A model generated the notes under the pieces. It did no database searches and had not been told where the DNA came from. It worked only from the letters and a program-made list of their open reading frames with translations. Positions 1 to 7,638 of a DNA stretch of 11,501 nucleotides are shown here, piece after piece. Position 1 is the first letter of the stretch, and each line of letters opens with the position of its first letter. Source of the stretch: Bacillota bacterium (GTDB lineage: Bacteria; Bacillota; Clostridia; Lachnospirales; Lachnospiraceae); NCBI GenBank assembly GCA_023389295.1, contig JAEWEO010000111.1, positions 1-11,501 on the forward strand. Direction: 5' to 3'. The position numbers and the translations under genes were made by a program.

Positions 1-216
1 ACTATACCCTTCATGATAATTAAAAATATGCAGGATAACCTGATTTTTAGACAAAAAATCAAGTACCTTCGTATTAACTGTTACCTCATTTAAACAATAT
101 ATCTCCTTTGTATTTTCAATCGGTAAATATACATTTTTTCCATCCTTTCGAAAACACAGGGAATTGTCTTTTCTTGTCAATTCACCCATAGACATTATGT
201 ATCTTGTACTCCCCAT
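1..216 (-). CDS. cas1: CRISPR integrase Cas1, N-terminal part (cut by window edge)
   Basis: This is the first 72 codons of a gene that runs off the left end. The translation begins MGSTRYIMSMGELTRKDNS and continues with a beta-rich segment containing LPIENTKEIYCLNEV. This is the usual N-terminal beta-sandwich of type I-B Cas1, the metal-dependent integrase that inserts new spacers into the CRISPR array together with Cas2. The ATG at 216 follows a strong GGAGGTG ribosome site (221-227). That site sits in the 15-nt gap after the cas4 stop, so the gene is the last visible member of the cas operon. The catalytic Glu/His residues lie in the C-terminal domain and are outside the window, so activity cannot be judged. 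Identity rests on the recognised N-terminal sequence and on its place after cas4. Confidence 0.9.
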   Translation of the reverse strand, partial: MGSTRYIMSMGELTRKDNSLCFRKDGKNVYLPIENTKEIYCLNEVTVNTKVLDFLSKNQVILHIFNYHEGYS

Positions 217-231
217 AATACACCTCCTAAG

Positions 232-723
232 TTAAATAAAACAATATTCATAATAAGCACATTTCTTACACGAAGATTGATAACACGCCTTAGGCACCTC
301 TTCTCTTAACAACAGTTCTTCTATTTCAAAAATATATTGGTTTAGTTTACTTTCTTTTTCTTCATCAAGTTCAAGAAAATAAACCTTTTTGTCACACTTG
401 TTTTTTTCAATAAATTCAAGTTTCCCTTTACGCAAGATATTTTTTTCTTTTAATACCTTCAGGTAGAATAATAACTGCCATTGTGCAGCTTGAAAATCAG
501 CATCGGATTTTTTTACTTCCGTTAAATACTCTGAAGTTAGTTTATCTAATTTAATATTATCAAGTGCAACTTCTGTATTATCATTACTGTTTCTAGCTTC
601 ATGCATAGCTCGTCCAATACTCACCTCCTCACTATTATCTTCTAGATTTAAACGATTTCCATGTAGATAACACTGACGTTTACAGTGAAAGTAATAATTC
701 ATAAGTGTTCCATTTACCTTCAT
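232..723 (-). CDS. cas4: CRISPR-associated exonuclease Cas4 (RecB-like, Fe-S)
   Basis: Cas4 is a RecB-family nuclease that trims and orients prespacers for Cas1-Cas2. The 163-residue protein has the expected layout. There is an N-terminal Cys14 (in FHCKRQCYL), His41 of the first nuclease motif, Asp60, the E69-V-K71 motif in TEVKKSD, and Q83-x3-Y87 (QLLFY). A C-terminal cluster Cys152-x2-Cys155-x5-Cys161 with Cys14 would hold the iron-sulfur cluster. Two further cysteines (18 and 147) are not assigned. All catalytic positions are present, so it should be active, and the length is normal for the short type I-B form. The ATG at 723 has an AGGAG site 5 nt upstream, just after the cas3 stop at 736. 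It lies between cas3 and cas1, as is usual for the adaptation genes of type I-B loci. Confidence 0.94.
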   Translation of the reverse strand: MKVNGTLMNYYFHCKRQCYLHGNRLNLEDNSEEVSIGRAMHEARNSNDNTEVALDNIKLDKLTSEYLTEVKKSDADFQAAQWQLLFYLKVLKEKNILRKGKLEFIEKNKCDKKVYFLELDEEKESKLNQYIFEIEELLLREEVPKACYQSSCKKCAYYEYCFI

Positions 724-735
724 ATACTCTCCTTC

Positions 736-3234
736 TTACAGAAAAGAAACTCTATTTCCATTTAACTTCTTGGAATCTAATTTATTGTCAGTAAAATAGT
801 CCTCACCATTTTCTATTAATATTAAATCACCAATACACTCACAATCGTCAAAATTATTGTTTTTGGGAATTTGATATATAAATAAGTTCATTTTACTTTT
901 AATCATAGAACATTTTACTTTCTTCATTGCATATTCCATTCTATCATCTTGAAGAAGTTCTACATATTCCTTCCATAGCTGCAGTCCGTCTATTACTTCA
1001 TTTTCATAGGTAAGAGTTCTGGCAAGATAAACGGACATTTTCCAATCACTATCATCGATTAACTTCATATGTTTACTAACACTTGCAAAATCTAATTTAC
1101 CTACCACCTGCGTCAAAAAATATTGGAGTCCCTTTACTCTGTTCTCTGTAAAATTTTTTTGAAGTACTGTCATTACCCAATTGTAATACTCCGGGAAATT
1201 CTTACTTCTCAATATTTCTTGTATTTTCTCATCTAATAAAGTATATTGACATCTTACATCTGATCGATACAAACTTTCTGAATTGTCCCAATTAAAGAAA
1301 TAAACATGCCCTTCTCTTAAGCAAGATCGATTAATTCTTCCAAGAAACTGTTCTTCACTATCTAATAATGAAATATTTTTATAACCAATATCCATGTCGA
1401 TATCAACACCAGCTTCTATCACCTGAGTCGCTATTAACAGTATTCTTTTATCTGGATTATTCCTTATAAAATCTAGTATCTTCTTCCGTTCATAGATATT
1501 GTCATCACCCGAAAGGTACATTGCACAAAATGAAGCATCTTTCATTTCCATTATTCTACGATAAAAAGCCTCTGCAGTAGTCTTTTTAACAAACTCAACT
1601 AATATCTTTTTTGGCTCTGTTGCTTTTAAGTTTATTAAAACGTGCTCAAATAAAGCAGATTCTATTTCTCTTTCAATTAATAAATCATAATGTATTTTCA
1701 CTCGGTCTTTAAATAAGGTATGAGAAAAATATTTATCTCTGTTACCAATTAACCTTACGGACCCTGTTTCATCCTGTAATAGATAATGCAGATTAGGTAA
1801 AGTTGCTGACATAATTATTATTTTTAAATTCAACAGCCGCGCAAATCCTTTTAATAAGGCAATAATTTCACTCCATATACTATTTCTATAACTTTGAATT
1901 TCATCTAACACTATGACACTATGCATTAATTGATGAAATCCGAAAACACTTTCCTTTCTATTTCCAAACAAAATATCAAATAACGAAACGTGGGTAGTTA
2001 GTATCATAGGATAATTTAAAAATTGTCGATCTAGTAAAGCTCGCCCATAATCATCCATGCCGTCTTCATTTTCCCTTACTTTAATAGGAGTAGTAGAATT
2101 CACTACAGCTATGTTTTCAATAATTGCTTGATGATCATCAAAGGTTTTTATAAGAACTTCAATGTTTTGTTCTACCAAAGTATTAAATGGATACACATAA
2201 AAGATTTTACTAATTCTTCTATCATGTTTCACAAGCTGAAAGCTTAGGTTGAATGCTGTATTACTTTTTCCACTTCCAGTTGGTGCTTCAAGATAAAAGA
2301 TATCTTCATGCAAGTTTTTCATTAACATCTCTTCTGCTTCTAAAAATAATTCTGTTCGCAACACATTAATGGCATTACCACTATATTGTTTGTCTTTTTC
2401 ATATCTACGTATTGCTTGTACTACCTTCGTTTCCTCATAGCATTTGATAATGCTATTAATATCCTCTAAATTACCAAAGTTCTTTACCTCAATATCAGAC
2501 ATATATTGAGTAGTGGCATAATAATCAGAAGCTACTAATAAGGAATACGCCATTCTACAGTATGCATTGATTGCAATAGAATAATCTTTTGTATTACTCT
2601 TATTAGCAATAAAATCCAAGTTAGAAATCACGAATTTCTCTTGAAGAGTAAACGGCTCCTTAATAATACGGTCATTTTCTTGTAGTATTTTAAAAATTGA
2701 ATCACATTCTTTTATTTGGAATTTAGTTGCAAAAGAACTAAAATCATCTAAATCACTATGATGTTTTGCTATTACATAGGAGTTAAAATACAAAAGTGAA
2801 AGTAATTGTTCTCTGTCTTCTTTAGAGAGTAGTTTCAATCCCTTCTTATAATAGTCAATATACATAATCGCTGAAACAATCGAATGTTCGCTCCCAATAT
2901 CTGGACAATCAAGCATTATATCAGTCTTATCTGTCTTATTTAATTTCTTCTGAAACCTAAGATTAACTTTCCCGAAGTCATGAAAAGTCACAATGTTATG
3001 AAACATGAAGAAGAAGAAACGGATGCCCTCCGAACTCAAGGTGTCTAGTTCGGTTTTAATGAATTTCTCCAGAAAATAATCTACTTCCTTATGTATATAT
3101 AGTTGTTCATAATACTTTTGTGTTAATATTGTATGTTCTTCCAAAGTTTCCCTACTCTTATTAACACAATCATGAGCTGCATAATGGTTAGGATAATTTA
3201 AATATGTGCCGATGTCTAAAAAAACAGGTTTCAT
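736..3234 (-). CDS. cas3: Cas3 HD nuclease-helicase (type I-B)
   Basis: Cas3 is the effector nuclease-helicase recruited by Cascade to unwind and degrade target DNA. The 832-residue protein has both halves. The N-terminal HD domain shows His34, the H85-D86 pair (TFHDFGK), His117, His158-His159 (AKHHSDL) and a later Asp237 (ASDYY). The superfamily 2 helicase shows Walker A EAPTGSGKSN (316-325), YPFNTLVEQN (348-357), TTHVSLFD (413-420), the DEIQ box (444-447), SAT (476-478), ATQVIEAGVDID (602-613) and QFLGRINR (629-636). About 190 residues of C-terminal domain follow. Nothing essential appears missing. The ATG at 3234 has AAGGAGG 4 nt upstream. The gene follows cas5 after a 56-nt gap holding a hairpin and precedes cas4 by 12 nt. 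Confidence 0.96.
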   Translation of the reverse strand: MKPVFLDIGTYLNYPNHYAAHDCVNKSRETLEEHTILTQKYYEQLYIHKEVDYFLEKFIKTELDTLSSEGIRFFFFMFHNIVTFHDFGKVNLRFQKKLNKTDKTDIMLDCPDIGSEHSIVSAIMYIDYYKKGLKLLSKEDREQLLSLLYFNSYVIAKHHSDLDDFSSFATKFQIKECDSIFKILQENDRIIKEPFTLQEKFVISNLDFIANKSNTKDYSIAINAYCRMAYSLLVASDYYATTQYMSDIEVKNFGNLEDINSIIKCYEETKVVQAIRRYEKDKQYSGNAINVLRTELFLEAEEMLMKNLHEDIFYLEAPTGSGKSNTAFNLSFQLVKHDRRISKIFYVYPFNTLVEQNIEVLIKTFDDHQAIIENIAVVNSTTPIKVRENEDGMDDYGRALLDRQFLNYPMILTTHVSLFDILFGNRKESVFGFHQLMHSVIVLDEIQSYRNSIWSEIIALLKGFARLLNLKIIIMSATLPNLHYLLQDETGSVRLIGNRDKYFSHTLFKDRVKIHYDLLIEREIESALFEHVLINLKATEPKKILVEFVKKTTAEAFYRRIMEMKDASFCAMYLSGDDNIYERKKILDFIRNNPDKRILLIATQVIEAGVDIDMDIGYKNISLLDSEEQFLGRINRSCLREGHVYFFNWDNSESLYRSDVRCQYTLLDEKIQEILRSKNFPEYYNWVMTVLQKNFTENRVKGLQYFLTQVVGKLDFASVSKHMKLIDDSDWKMSVYLARTLTYENEVIDGLQLWKEYVELLQDDRMEYAMKKVKCSMIKSKMNLFIYQIPKNNNFDDCECIGDLILIENGEDYFTDNKLDSKKLNGNRVSFL

Positions 3235-3251
3235 ATTTCCTCCTTGTAAAT

Positions 3252-3285
3252 TACCCTTGCCAAAACATAGGCTTTAGCAAGGGTA
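3252..3285 (-). repeat. Hairpin in the cas5-cas3 gap
   Basis: A perfect 9-bp inverted repeat (TACCCTTGC at 3252-3260, GCAAGGGTA at 3277-3285) with a 16-nt loop fills most of the 56-nt gap between the cas5 stop and the cas3 ribosome site. No U-tract follows it on the minus strand, so it is a poor intrinsic terminator. It may be an mRNA-processing or stabilising structure. It is the only sizeable intergenic gap within the operon. Confidence 0.55.
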
Positions 3286-3290
3286 TCATC

Positions 3291-4052
3291 TTAATAGAAC
3301 ACAATATTTTTTTCATCGCAGTAGTATACATCAGTCAGTATTTTCTCCAAAAGCGCATCAGTATACAAAAACTTGCGCAGTATATAATTGTTTGTCAATT
3401 CATCCATCAAATAAGGAAGTTGTTCCTGATACTTATATGTAGTTAAACTATCCAGTTCTTCTTTTTCAAACTCATCTAGTATTACTACCGAAGCAATATC
3501 ACTTGGATAAAGACAATTTAATTGTCCACGATCAAAATCCACCTTGGTTTCATTATAAATCTTTATATTAATAATATCTGCTAAATGGTCATTTTTCCCT
3601 AAATATGGATGGTAGATGCATGTATGGCTGCAAATAAACTCGCACAACTTCTCTGTTTCCTCATTATTTATCTGCACATAAATATCCCAGGATGGATGAT
3701 CAAGCCATTGCTCCTTCACAATAAGGTTTCCACCTTGTTCATTGGATGCATAGCCTACTGAATTATTAAAGGTCTGAATTTTTTTAGGAATAAATCCTTT
3801 TTCACTATTAGGGCAAATAGAAACTTGAATATCTTTCAACCTACTATAGAATTCAGGATAACTTGATACCAATTCGCTGTTCTTTTTTTTCTTCGGCATC
3901 TGATTATATCCACCATAACCTAATATTGCACCAAACATACCCAGCAATGCGATTTTATGAATATGACTATAAGTAAAATAAAAATAAGAATTTACCTCCG
4001 GTATTTTAAAAAAAGCATTTGCTCCTTTTAAGGTGAATTTCAATATTTTCAA
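3291..4052 (-). CDS. cas5: Cascade subunit Cas5 (type I-B)
   Basis: Cas5 is an RRM-fold protein that caps the 5' handle of crRNA in Cascade and contacts Cas8b. The 253-residue product opens with a beta strand (KILKFTLKG). The family hallmark follows at about residues 14-46, a proline-bearing strand followed by a glycine-rich helix (HKIALLGMFGAILGYGGY). A lysine-rich stretch lies at residues 54-57. The start is TTG at 4052, two nucleotides after the cas7 stop, with only a partial AGGGGTG ribosome site. No ATG nearby would keep the conserved first strand. The weak start suggests coupling to cas7 translation and low output, fitting one Cas5 per complex. Identity rests on the N-terminal motif and on the position between cas7 and cas3. 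Confidence 0.9.
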   Translation of the reverse strand: MKILKFTLKGANAFFKIPEVNSYFYFTYSHIHKIALLGMFGAILGYGGYNQMPKKKKNSELVSSYPEFYSRLKDIQVSICPNSEKGFIPKKIQTFNNSVGYASNEQGGNLIVKEQWLDHPSWDIYVQINNEETEKLCEFICSHTCIYHPYLGKNDHLADIINIKIYNETKVDFDRGQLNCLYPSDIASVVILDEFEKEELDSLTTYKYQEQLPYLMDELTNNYILRKFLYTDALLEKILTDVYYCDEKNIVFY

Positions 4053-4054
4053 TA

Positions 4055-4990
4055 TTACACCCCTTTTTGAGTTAAGATATTATATACTTTAGCATCTTTT
4101 ACATCTGTTTCTAAATTGGTTGTGTAAGGATTATAATAGATTTCAACAGATAAAATTCCTTCCTTAAGCTCATCTAGAATTTCTCCTATTTTAAATATGA
4201 TCCTGTTCTTTTCCTTATCTTTATGGAATGTAACATACTCAGATAAATTGGGCAGATATACCTCCTTTTCTGTTTCAACAAAAACACAAAATTCATTCTC
4301 ACAACCAACCTTTGCATTTGTTGCATAAGATGTAGCCGCACATAAAGATGTCTTTTTAAATCTCTGATAGTCTTGCTCTGTATACCCTTCTGTTACCCCT
4401 AATTCCATAAGTTCTCTATATGCCATTGGATTAATTACAAAAGGATAAAAGTAATGAGCTTCATTACTTACAATTTTGGTTCCTAATGTAGAATTTTTGG
4501 CATCTTCTTTGTCCTTACCTTTATCTGACGCGTCACGAAATGGGGATAATATCTGTTGCTCTTCTGCCGAAGTTTCTTCATATTTATTAAAGCCTTGTCC
4601 AATCTGAACAGCACCTGTAATCGAAATATTATTCCCTTCTTCCGCAAATGTAGCACCAAAGTTTTTCACATCAATGGCCTTCATCAGATTTGTTAATACT
4701 TCCTTTGCTTCTTTTGTTTTCTTTAAATCATCTACTTGAAATATGTATTCATATCGTTCTTTTAAGGAACGTGGAACTAAAGCATCCTTATCGTTGAACT
4801 TCATGGATTTAATATATAGTACCCTTTCCCCTTCATTTTCCCACATCTTTTTTATCGTATACTTTAGTGCTTTGTCACTTCCAAAGGTTTCACCTGTAGA
4901 GATTGTTTTCGGATATCCAGAAAAATCAGCATTCCAATTTGCCATAATAGAAGAAATGCCAATCACACCATATACTCTCTTATTCATCAT
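4055..4990 (-). CDS. cas7: Cascade backbone subunit Cas7 (type I-B, Csh2-like)
   Basis: Cas7 polymerises along the crRNA spacer to form the backbone of Cascade. The 311-residue protein opens with MMNKRVYGVIGISSIMANWN, a first RRM strand. It carries the family core DVKNFGATFAE followed by ISITGAVQIGQGFNKYEE (about residues 108-138). A charged, probably disordered loop rich in Lys, Asp and Glu follows at about 152-168. It resembles the Csh2 branch rather than the Cst2/DevR branch, because the latter's typical N-terminus is absent. The start overlaps the 3' end of cas8b by 11 nt, and the GGAGG site (5000-5004) lies inside the last cas8b codons. The first of two adjacent ATGs (4990) has 9-nt spacing and is preferred over 4987. 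The overlap favours translational coupling with Cas8b/Cas11. Confidence 0.92.
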   Translation of the reverse strand: MMNKRVYGVIGISSIMANWNADFSGYPKTISTGETFGSDKALKYTIKKMWENEGERVLYIKSMKFNDKDALVPRSLKERYEYIFQVDDLKKTKEAKEVLTNLMKAIDVKNFGATFAEEGNNISITGAVQIGQGFNKYEETSAEEQQILSPFRDASDKGKDKEDAKNSTLGTKIVSNEAHYFYPFVINPMAYRELMELGVTEGYTEQDYQRFKKTSLCAATSYATNAKVGCENEFCVFVETEKEVYLPNLSEYVTFHKDKEKNRIIFKIGEILDELKEGILSVEIYYNPYTTNLETDVKDAKVYNILTQKGV

Positions 4991-5372
4991 AATTTCTATC
5001 CTCCTTATAATAAATCAAATTACTATGAAGAAATCCTGCAATAATTATTTCTTGATTAACCTTACCCTCTGGTAAGTAGCCTAAAACCATAGTATACATG
5101 TTATTGAAACGTTTTGACTTTCTATCAATATTATAGTTATACTTCTTGTAAAGTTGCATTAACCTTTCTTTGATGATCTCATCCCTCTTTGCGTTAAAAA
5201 ATGGATTAGCCAATGACTGCATCGTATTCTTTGATTTATTCATTGACAAAAAGAAACTGATAAGCTGTCCAACACAGAAATAGTATTGTTGATCATTTTC
5301 AAGTTCTAAAGTATCTTTGGAATTAATTTTGTTTCCAATTGCTGTCTGAATATCCCTAATGATATTACCCAT
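4980..5372 (-). CDS. cas11b: Predicted internal product: Cascade small subunit Cas11b
   Basis: An in-frame ATG at 5372 (Met452 of Cas8b counted from the TTG) is preceded by GGAGGG at 5382-5387, with 9-10 nt spacing. This is a ribosome site as good as that of the genes around it. The product would be 130 residues, beginning MGNIIRDIQTAIGNK and ending at the cas8b stop. It is largely helical, with segments such as QLISFFLSM, KRDEIIKERLMQLYKKY and a closing GKVNQEIIIAGFLHSNLIY. In type I-B, I-C and I-D systems the small subunit Cas11 is known to be made from an internal start within the large-subunit gene. This operon has no separate small-subunit gene, so the internal start fills that gap. The ribosome site and frame are seen directly; expression is inferred. 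Confidence 0.78.
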   Translation of the reverse strand: MGNIIRDIQTAIGNKINSKDTLELENDQQYYFCVGQLISFFLSMNKSKNTMQSLANPFFNAKRDEIIKERLMQLYKKYNYNIDRKSKRFNNMYTMVLGYLPEGKVNQEIIIAGFLHSNLIYYKEDRNYDE

Positions 5373-6725
5373 ATTATCTTTCCCTCCAAAATAATTAATG
5401 AATGACCATCTCAAGTTCAATTGCCGTACAGCCTTGCTGTTATATCCATCTTGAATCGTACCCTTGATCATATGAAGTGTTAGTTCCTTAAAGATCGAGT
5501 CAATTCCTTCTTCAATCCCTTTATAAATCCAATTGAAGATACTATCTCGGTAATTGATGATGCACCACTTTAAATATCCGTCGTTGATACTTAGTTTGTC
5601 TGCAGGCGTGAAATAGTTATTAAGCAAGCATTTAGAAAACAAAATCTCATTGATTAGTCCTTGCAATTCATTTCGATTAAAATATGACTTATAGTCATCA
5701 TTCCAATCTTCATGGTTCTTATGATTATAATTCATGTAATTAATAAAGCTAAACTTCTGCTTTAGTGAATAGATATAGTATGGAATCTGGTCAAAATGAA
5801 GGATAGCAGCTTCATTCTTCTCCTTTAAAAGCCTTAAGAAAAATCCAGAAAAACTATCGTGAGGTAAGCTTGTATTATCATATCCCATAATCTTCATATG
5901 AGAAAGGTCAACAAACACATTGTAACTTCCTACAGCTGCAAAATTCATCAGATAATCAAAAAACTGCTTTTGCACAAGTACTCGGTCAGTGTCTAGCAGA
6001 TATGAAGCAGCCAACTTCCTAGTTTTCACAGAAAGAAATGGTTTTTTAGCATTCATTCCGAGGTTATCATTTGGTAATCCATAAATCTTATCATCAACTG
6101 TAACATTATAATCCGTACTGTTATAAATATTTGGTATGACATACCGTTTCCATTCTGTTATGTACTTATCTATATCTGCTTCAAAGAATATCTTAAGATA
6201 ATCTTTCTTTTCAAGAGATACCCCATACTCCTCTAAGCAAAAAATATGGTCTTGAATCCATTGCTGATGCTTCTCTAATATGTCTATCTCAATATCTGGA
6301 TTATCCTCACTAAACATCTCATAGAGCTTAACTGCATTCGGCTTCTTTTCATATTTGGAAAACGGATTTGCCAATGTATTGTAGTAATTATTTATTACAT
6401 CAGCATTGAGTTTTCCATTTTCTACATTCTCTTTTTTAACTACAAAGGAGTAGTAATTATTACTTTGAATAATTTTGCCCGATTCCATTGGTTTATTCAT
6501 TTCAATTAGCTTACTGTAGTAATCATAGAAACAAATCTCATTAAAATACTTCTGCTCTCGATTCACATCATGCTTCTTTTTGTCCATAACAATCTCGGTT
6601 CTTGATATTTCTCCGCTCTGATGTACAATCAAATAAGTTCCTTCTGCAGGTATGTAAGTATCTAAAATTAGATTTGGGTTCTCCATCAGTTCTTTTTCAA
6701 ATACTTCAATACACTCTTGTAACAA
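4980..6725 (-). CDS. cas8b: Cascade large subunit Cas8b (Csh1/TM1802-like)
   Basis: Cas8b is the large subunit of type I-B Cascade and is thought to recognise the PAM and recruit Cas3. The protein reads MLQECIEVFEKEL from a TTG at 6725, giving 581 residues. The in-frame GTG at 6734 overlaps the GGAGGTG ribosome site itself, whereas the TTG is spaced 8 nt from GGAGG and restores the usual Cas8b N-terminus. A conserved segment around LGMNAKKPFLSVKTRK (about 222-237) is typical of the Csh1/TM1802 family. The C-terminal ~130 residues are helical and are predicted to be translated separately as Cas11b (see 4980-5372). The ribosome site directly abuts the cas6 stop at 6739, and the 3' end overlaps cas7. 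The Cas8 family diverges quickly, so subtype naming also relies on operon order. Confidence 0.9.
   Translation of the reverse strand: MLQECIEVFEKELMENPNLILDTYIPAEGTYLIVHQSGEISRTEIVMDKKKHDVNREQKYFNEICFYDYYSKLIEMNKPMESGKIIQSNNYYSFVVKKENVENGKLNADVINNYYNTLANPFSKYEKKPNAVKLYEMFSEDNPDIEIDILEKHQQWIQDHIFCLEEYGVSLEKKDYLKIFFEADIDKYITEWKRYVIPNIYNSTDYNVTVDDKIYGLPNDNLGMNAKKPFLSVKTRKLAASYLLDTDRVLVQKQFFDYLMNFAAVGSYNVFVDLSHMKIMGYDNTSLPHDSFSGFFLRLLKEKNEAAILHFDQIPYYIYSLKQKFSFINYMNYNHKNHEDWNDDYKSYFNRNELQGLINEILFSKCLLNNYFTPADKLSINDGYLKWCIINYRDSIFNWIYKGIEEGIDSIFKELTLHMIKGTIQDGYNSKAVRQLNLRWSFINYFGGKDNMGNIIRDIQTAIGNKINSKDTLELENDQQYYFCVGQLISFFLSMNKSKNTMQSLANPFFNAKRDEIIKERLMQLYKKYNYNIDRKSKRFNNMYTMVLGYLPEGKVNQEIIIAGFLHSNLIYYKEDRNYDE
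5373..5387 (-). promoter_or_regulatory. Internal ribosome binding site for Cas11b
   Basis: The minus strand reads GGAGGGAAAGATAATATGGG, a near-perfect Shine-Dalgarno sequence placed 9-10 nt before an in-frame ATG in the middle of cas8b. It encodes Gly-Gly-Lys in Cas8b. A site this strong is not needed for Cas8b itself and decides the internal start. Confidence 0.75.
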
Positions 6726-6738
6726 TCTTCTCACCTCC

Positions 6739-7431
6739 TTATAGCCAACGATAATTAATGAATCCTGCTCCTCTAGCTCCGCCTTCTAAAAGTCCAGCTG
6801 CTAGTGCAAAATGCATCAAATCCTGAGCGCTTTTATTTTTCGCTACATAAATACAAACCTTATCACCTAATAAAGTATGATTTTTAACGCAAAATCCTAC
6901 AGGTTTCTGATTTAAGAACTCTAGTCTCTCAATTAGTTCAAATGATTCATCAATCTTAGTGTGAAAGTAAGTATTCCATTTCTTAATCAGGTTGCTTTTG
7001 ATTCGATTCTCATATTCCTCTACAGACATATGAGTACGCCAATATCCTTTATTGTCTTTTAGCAGTACTGGAGTTATTGTGTATACGCACTCAAGGAACT
7101 TCTGTGGTATCACTCTCTGTTCTATTACTAATCCCTTCATTGTTGTACTACTTGCGAATGGTAATTTTTCTGAAAAATACTTAGCCAACTTAATATTTAC
7201 CATACGAAGTGTTACACTATAAAGTCGATCTTTGCGATAGATCTTATCATTTTCCAAAGGGAAGGGCATATTAAAACAATAATACTTATATGTATTTTCA
7301 CCATGAAATTCTAGCATCTCTGGATCTTGTGCCAATACAGAATCTAATAAGTTGGAGATCTTATTAAGTATATAAGCACTTTCCACATCCTCTAGCATAT
7401 ACATTCTTAACTTAAGCTGATATATTTCCAT
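6739..7431 (-). CDS. cas6: CRISPR RNA endoribonuclease Cas6
   Basis: Cas6 cleaves the precursor crRNA within each repeat and, in type I-B, can stay bound to the 3' hairpin as part of Cascade. The 230-residue protein matches the family's usual length. It has a first RRM strand (YQLKLRMYML) and His43 in EFHGENTYKYYCF, the likely catalytic histidine by analogy with type I-B Cas6 enzymes. It also has the NMPFPLENDKIY segment, and ends in the glycine-rich loop GLLEGGARGAGF (213-224) that defines Cas6. The ATG at 7431 follows GGAGGTGA with 7-nt spacing. It is the first gene of the operon, downstream of two candidate promoters, and its stop abuts the cas8b ribosome site. The identification is firm; the catalytic residue assignment is by position only. 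Confidence 0.94.
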   Translation of the reverse strand: MEIYQLKLRMYMLEDVESAYILNKISNLLDSVLAQDPEMLEFHGENTYKYYCFNMPFPLENDKIYRKDRLYSVTLRMVNIKLAKYFSEKLPFASSTTMKGLVIEQRVIPQKFLECVYTITPVLLKDNKGYWRTHMSVEEYENRIKSNLIKKWNTYFHTKIDESFELIERLEFLNQKPVGFCVKNHTLLGDKVCIYVAKNKSAQDLMHFALAAGLLEGGARGAGFINYRWL

Positions 7432-7479
7432 TTACTCACCTCCTCTATCGTAAAATAAGGTTATCATAACATTTGGACA

Positions 7480-7510
7480 ATTATAGCATGAATTGTTAAT
7501 CATAAATCAA
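7480..7510 (-). promoter_or_regulatory. Candidate proximal cas promoter (extended -10)
   Basis: The minus strand carries TGCTATAAT (7480-7488), a perfect -10 box with the extended TGn element. TTGATT lies 19 bp upstream at 7505-7510 as a suboptimal -35. Transcription would begin near 7473, giving a leader of about 40 nt before the cas6 ATG. Sequence-based inference only. Confidence 0.6.
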
Positions 7511-7544
7511 ACTTAATGTTGGAAATCATTAATATTATTACACT

Positions 7545-7563
7545 TAATAATTCTGAATTATTA
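7545..7563. promoter_or_regulatory. 19-bp palindrome, possible operator of the cas operon
   Basis: TAATAATTCTGAATTATTA is a perfect dyad of 9-bp arms around a single centre base. It spans the predicted start site of the distal cas promoter, next to its -10 box at 7569-7574. This is a position where a dimeric repressor could block initiation. The AT-rich setting makes some palindromes likely by chance, so the operator role is an inference. Confidence 0.4.
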
Positions 7564-7568
7564 CTTCT

Positions 7569-7597
7569 ATGTTACACTTATTACCTTATTATGTCAA
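7569..7597 (-). promoter_or_regulatory. Candidate distal cas promoter
   Basis: The minus strand has a consensus TTGACA (7592-7597), a 17-bp spacer and TAACAT (7569-7574, four of six matches to the -10 consensus). Transcription would start near 7562 and give a leader of about 130 nt to cas6. Together with the proximal site it suggests two start points for the CRISPR-Cas operon. Confidence 0.6.
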
Positions 7598-7638
7598 TAT
7601 ATAACATATCTTTTTTACCTATTTTTTCCTTATTAATT

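Noticed and set aside
3204..3446. Plus-strand open frame of 80 codons
   Set aside because: It lies opposite cas5 and the start of cas3, has no ribosome site, and its composition is that of a frame shadow.
4743..5075. Plus-strand open frame of 110 codons
   Set aside because: It is antisense to cas7 and the end of cas8b; its hydrophobic, Ser/Ile-rich translation is typical of the reverse of AT-rich genes.
6732..6734. GTG start for cas8b
   Set aside because: The codon is part of the GGAGGTG ribosome site; the TTG at 6725 has proper spacing.
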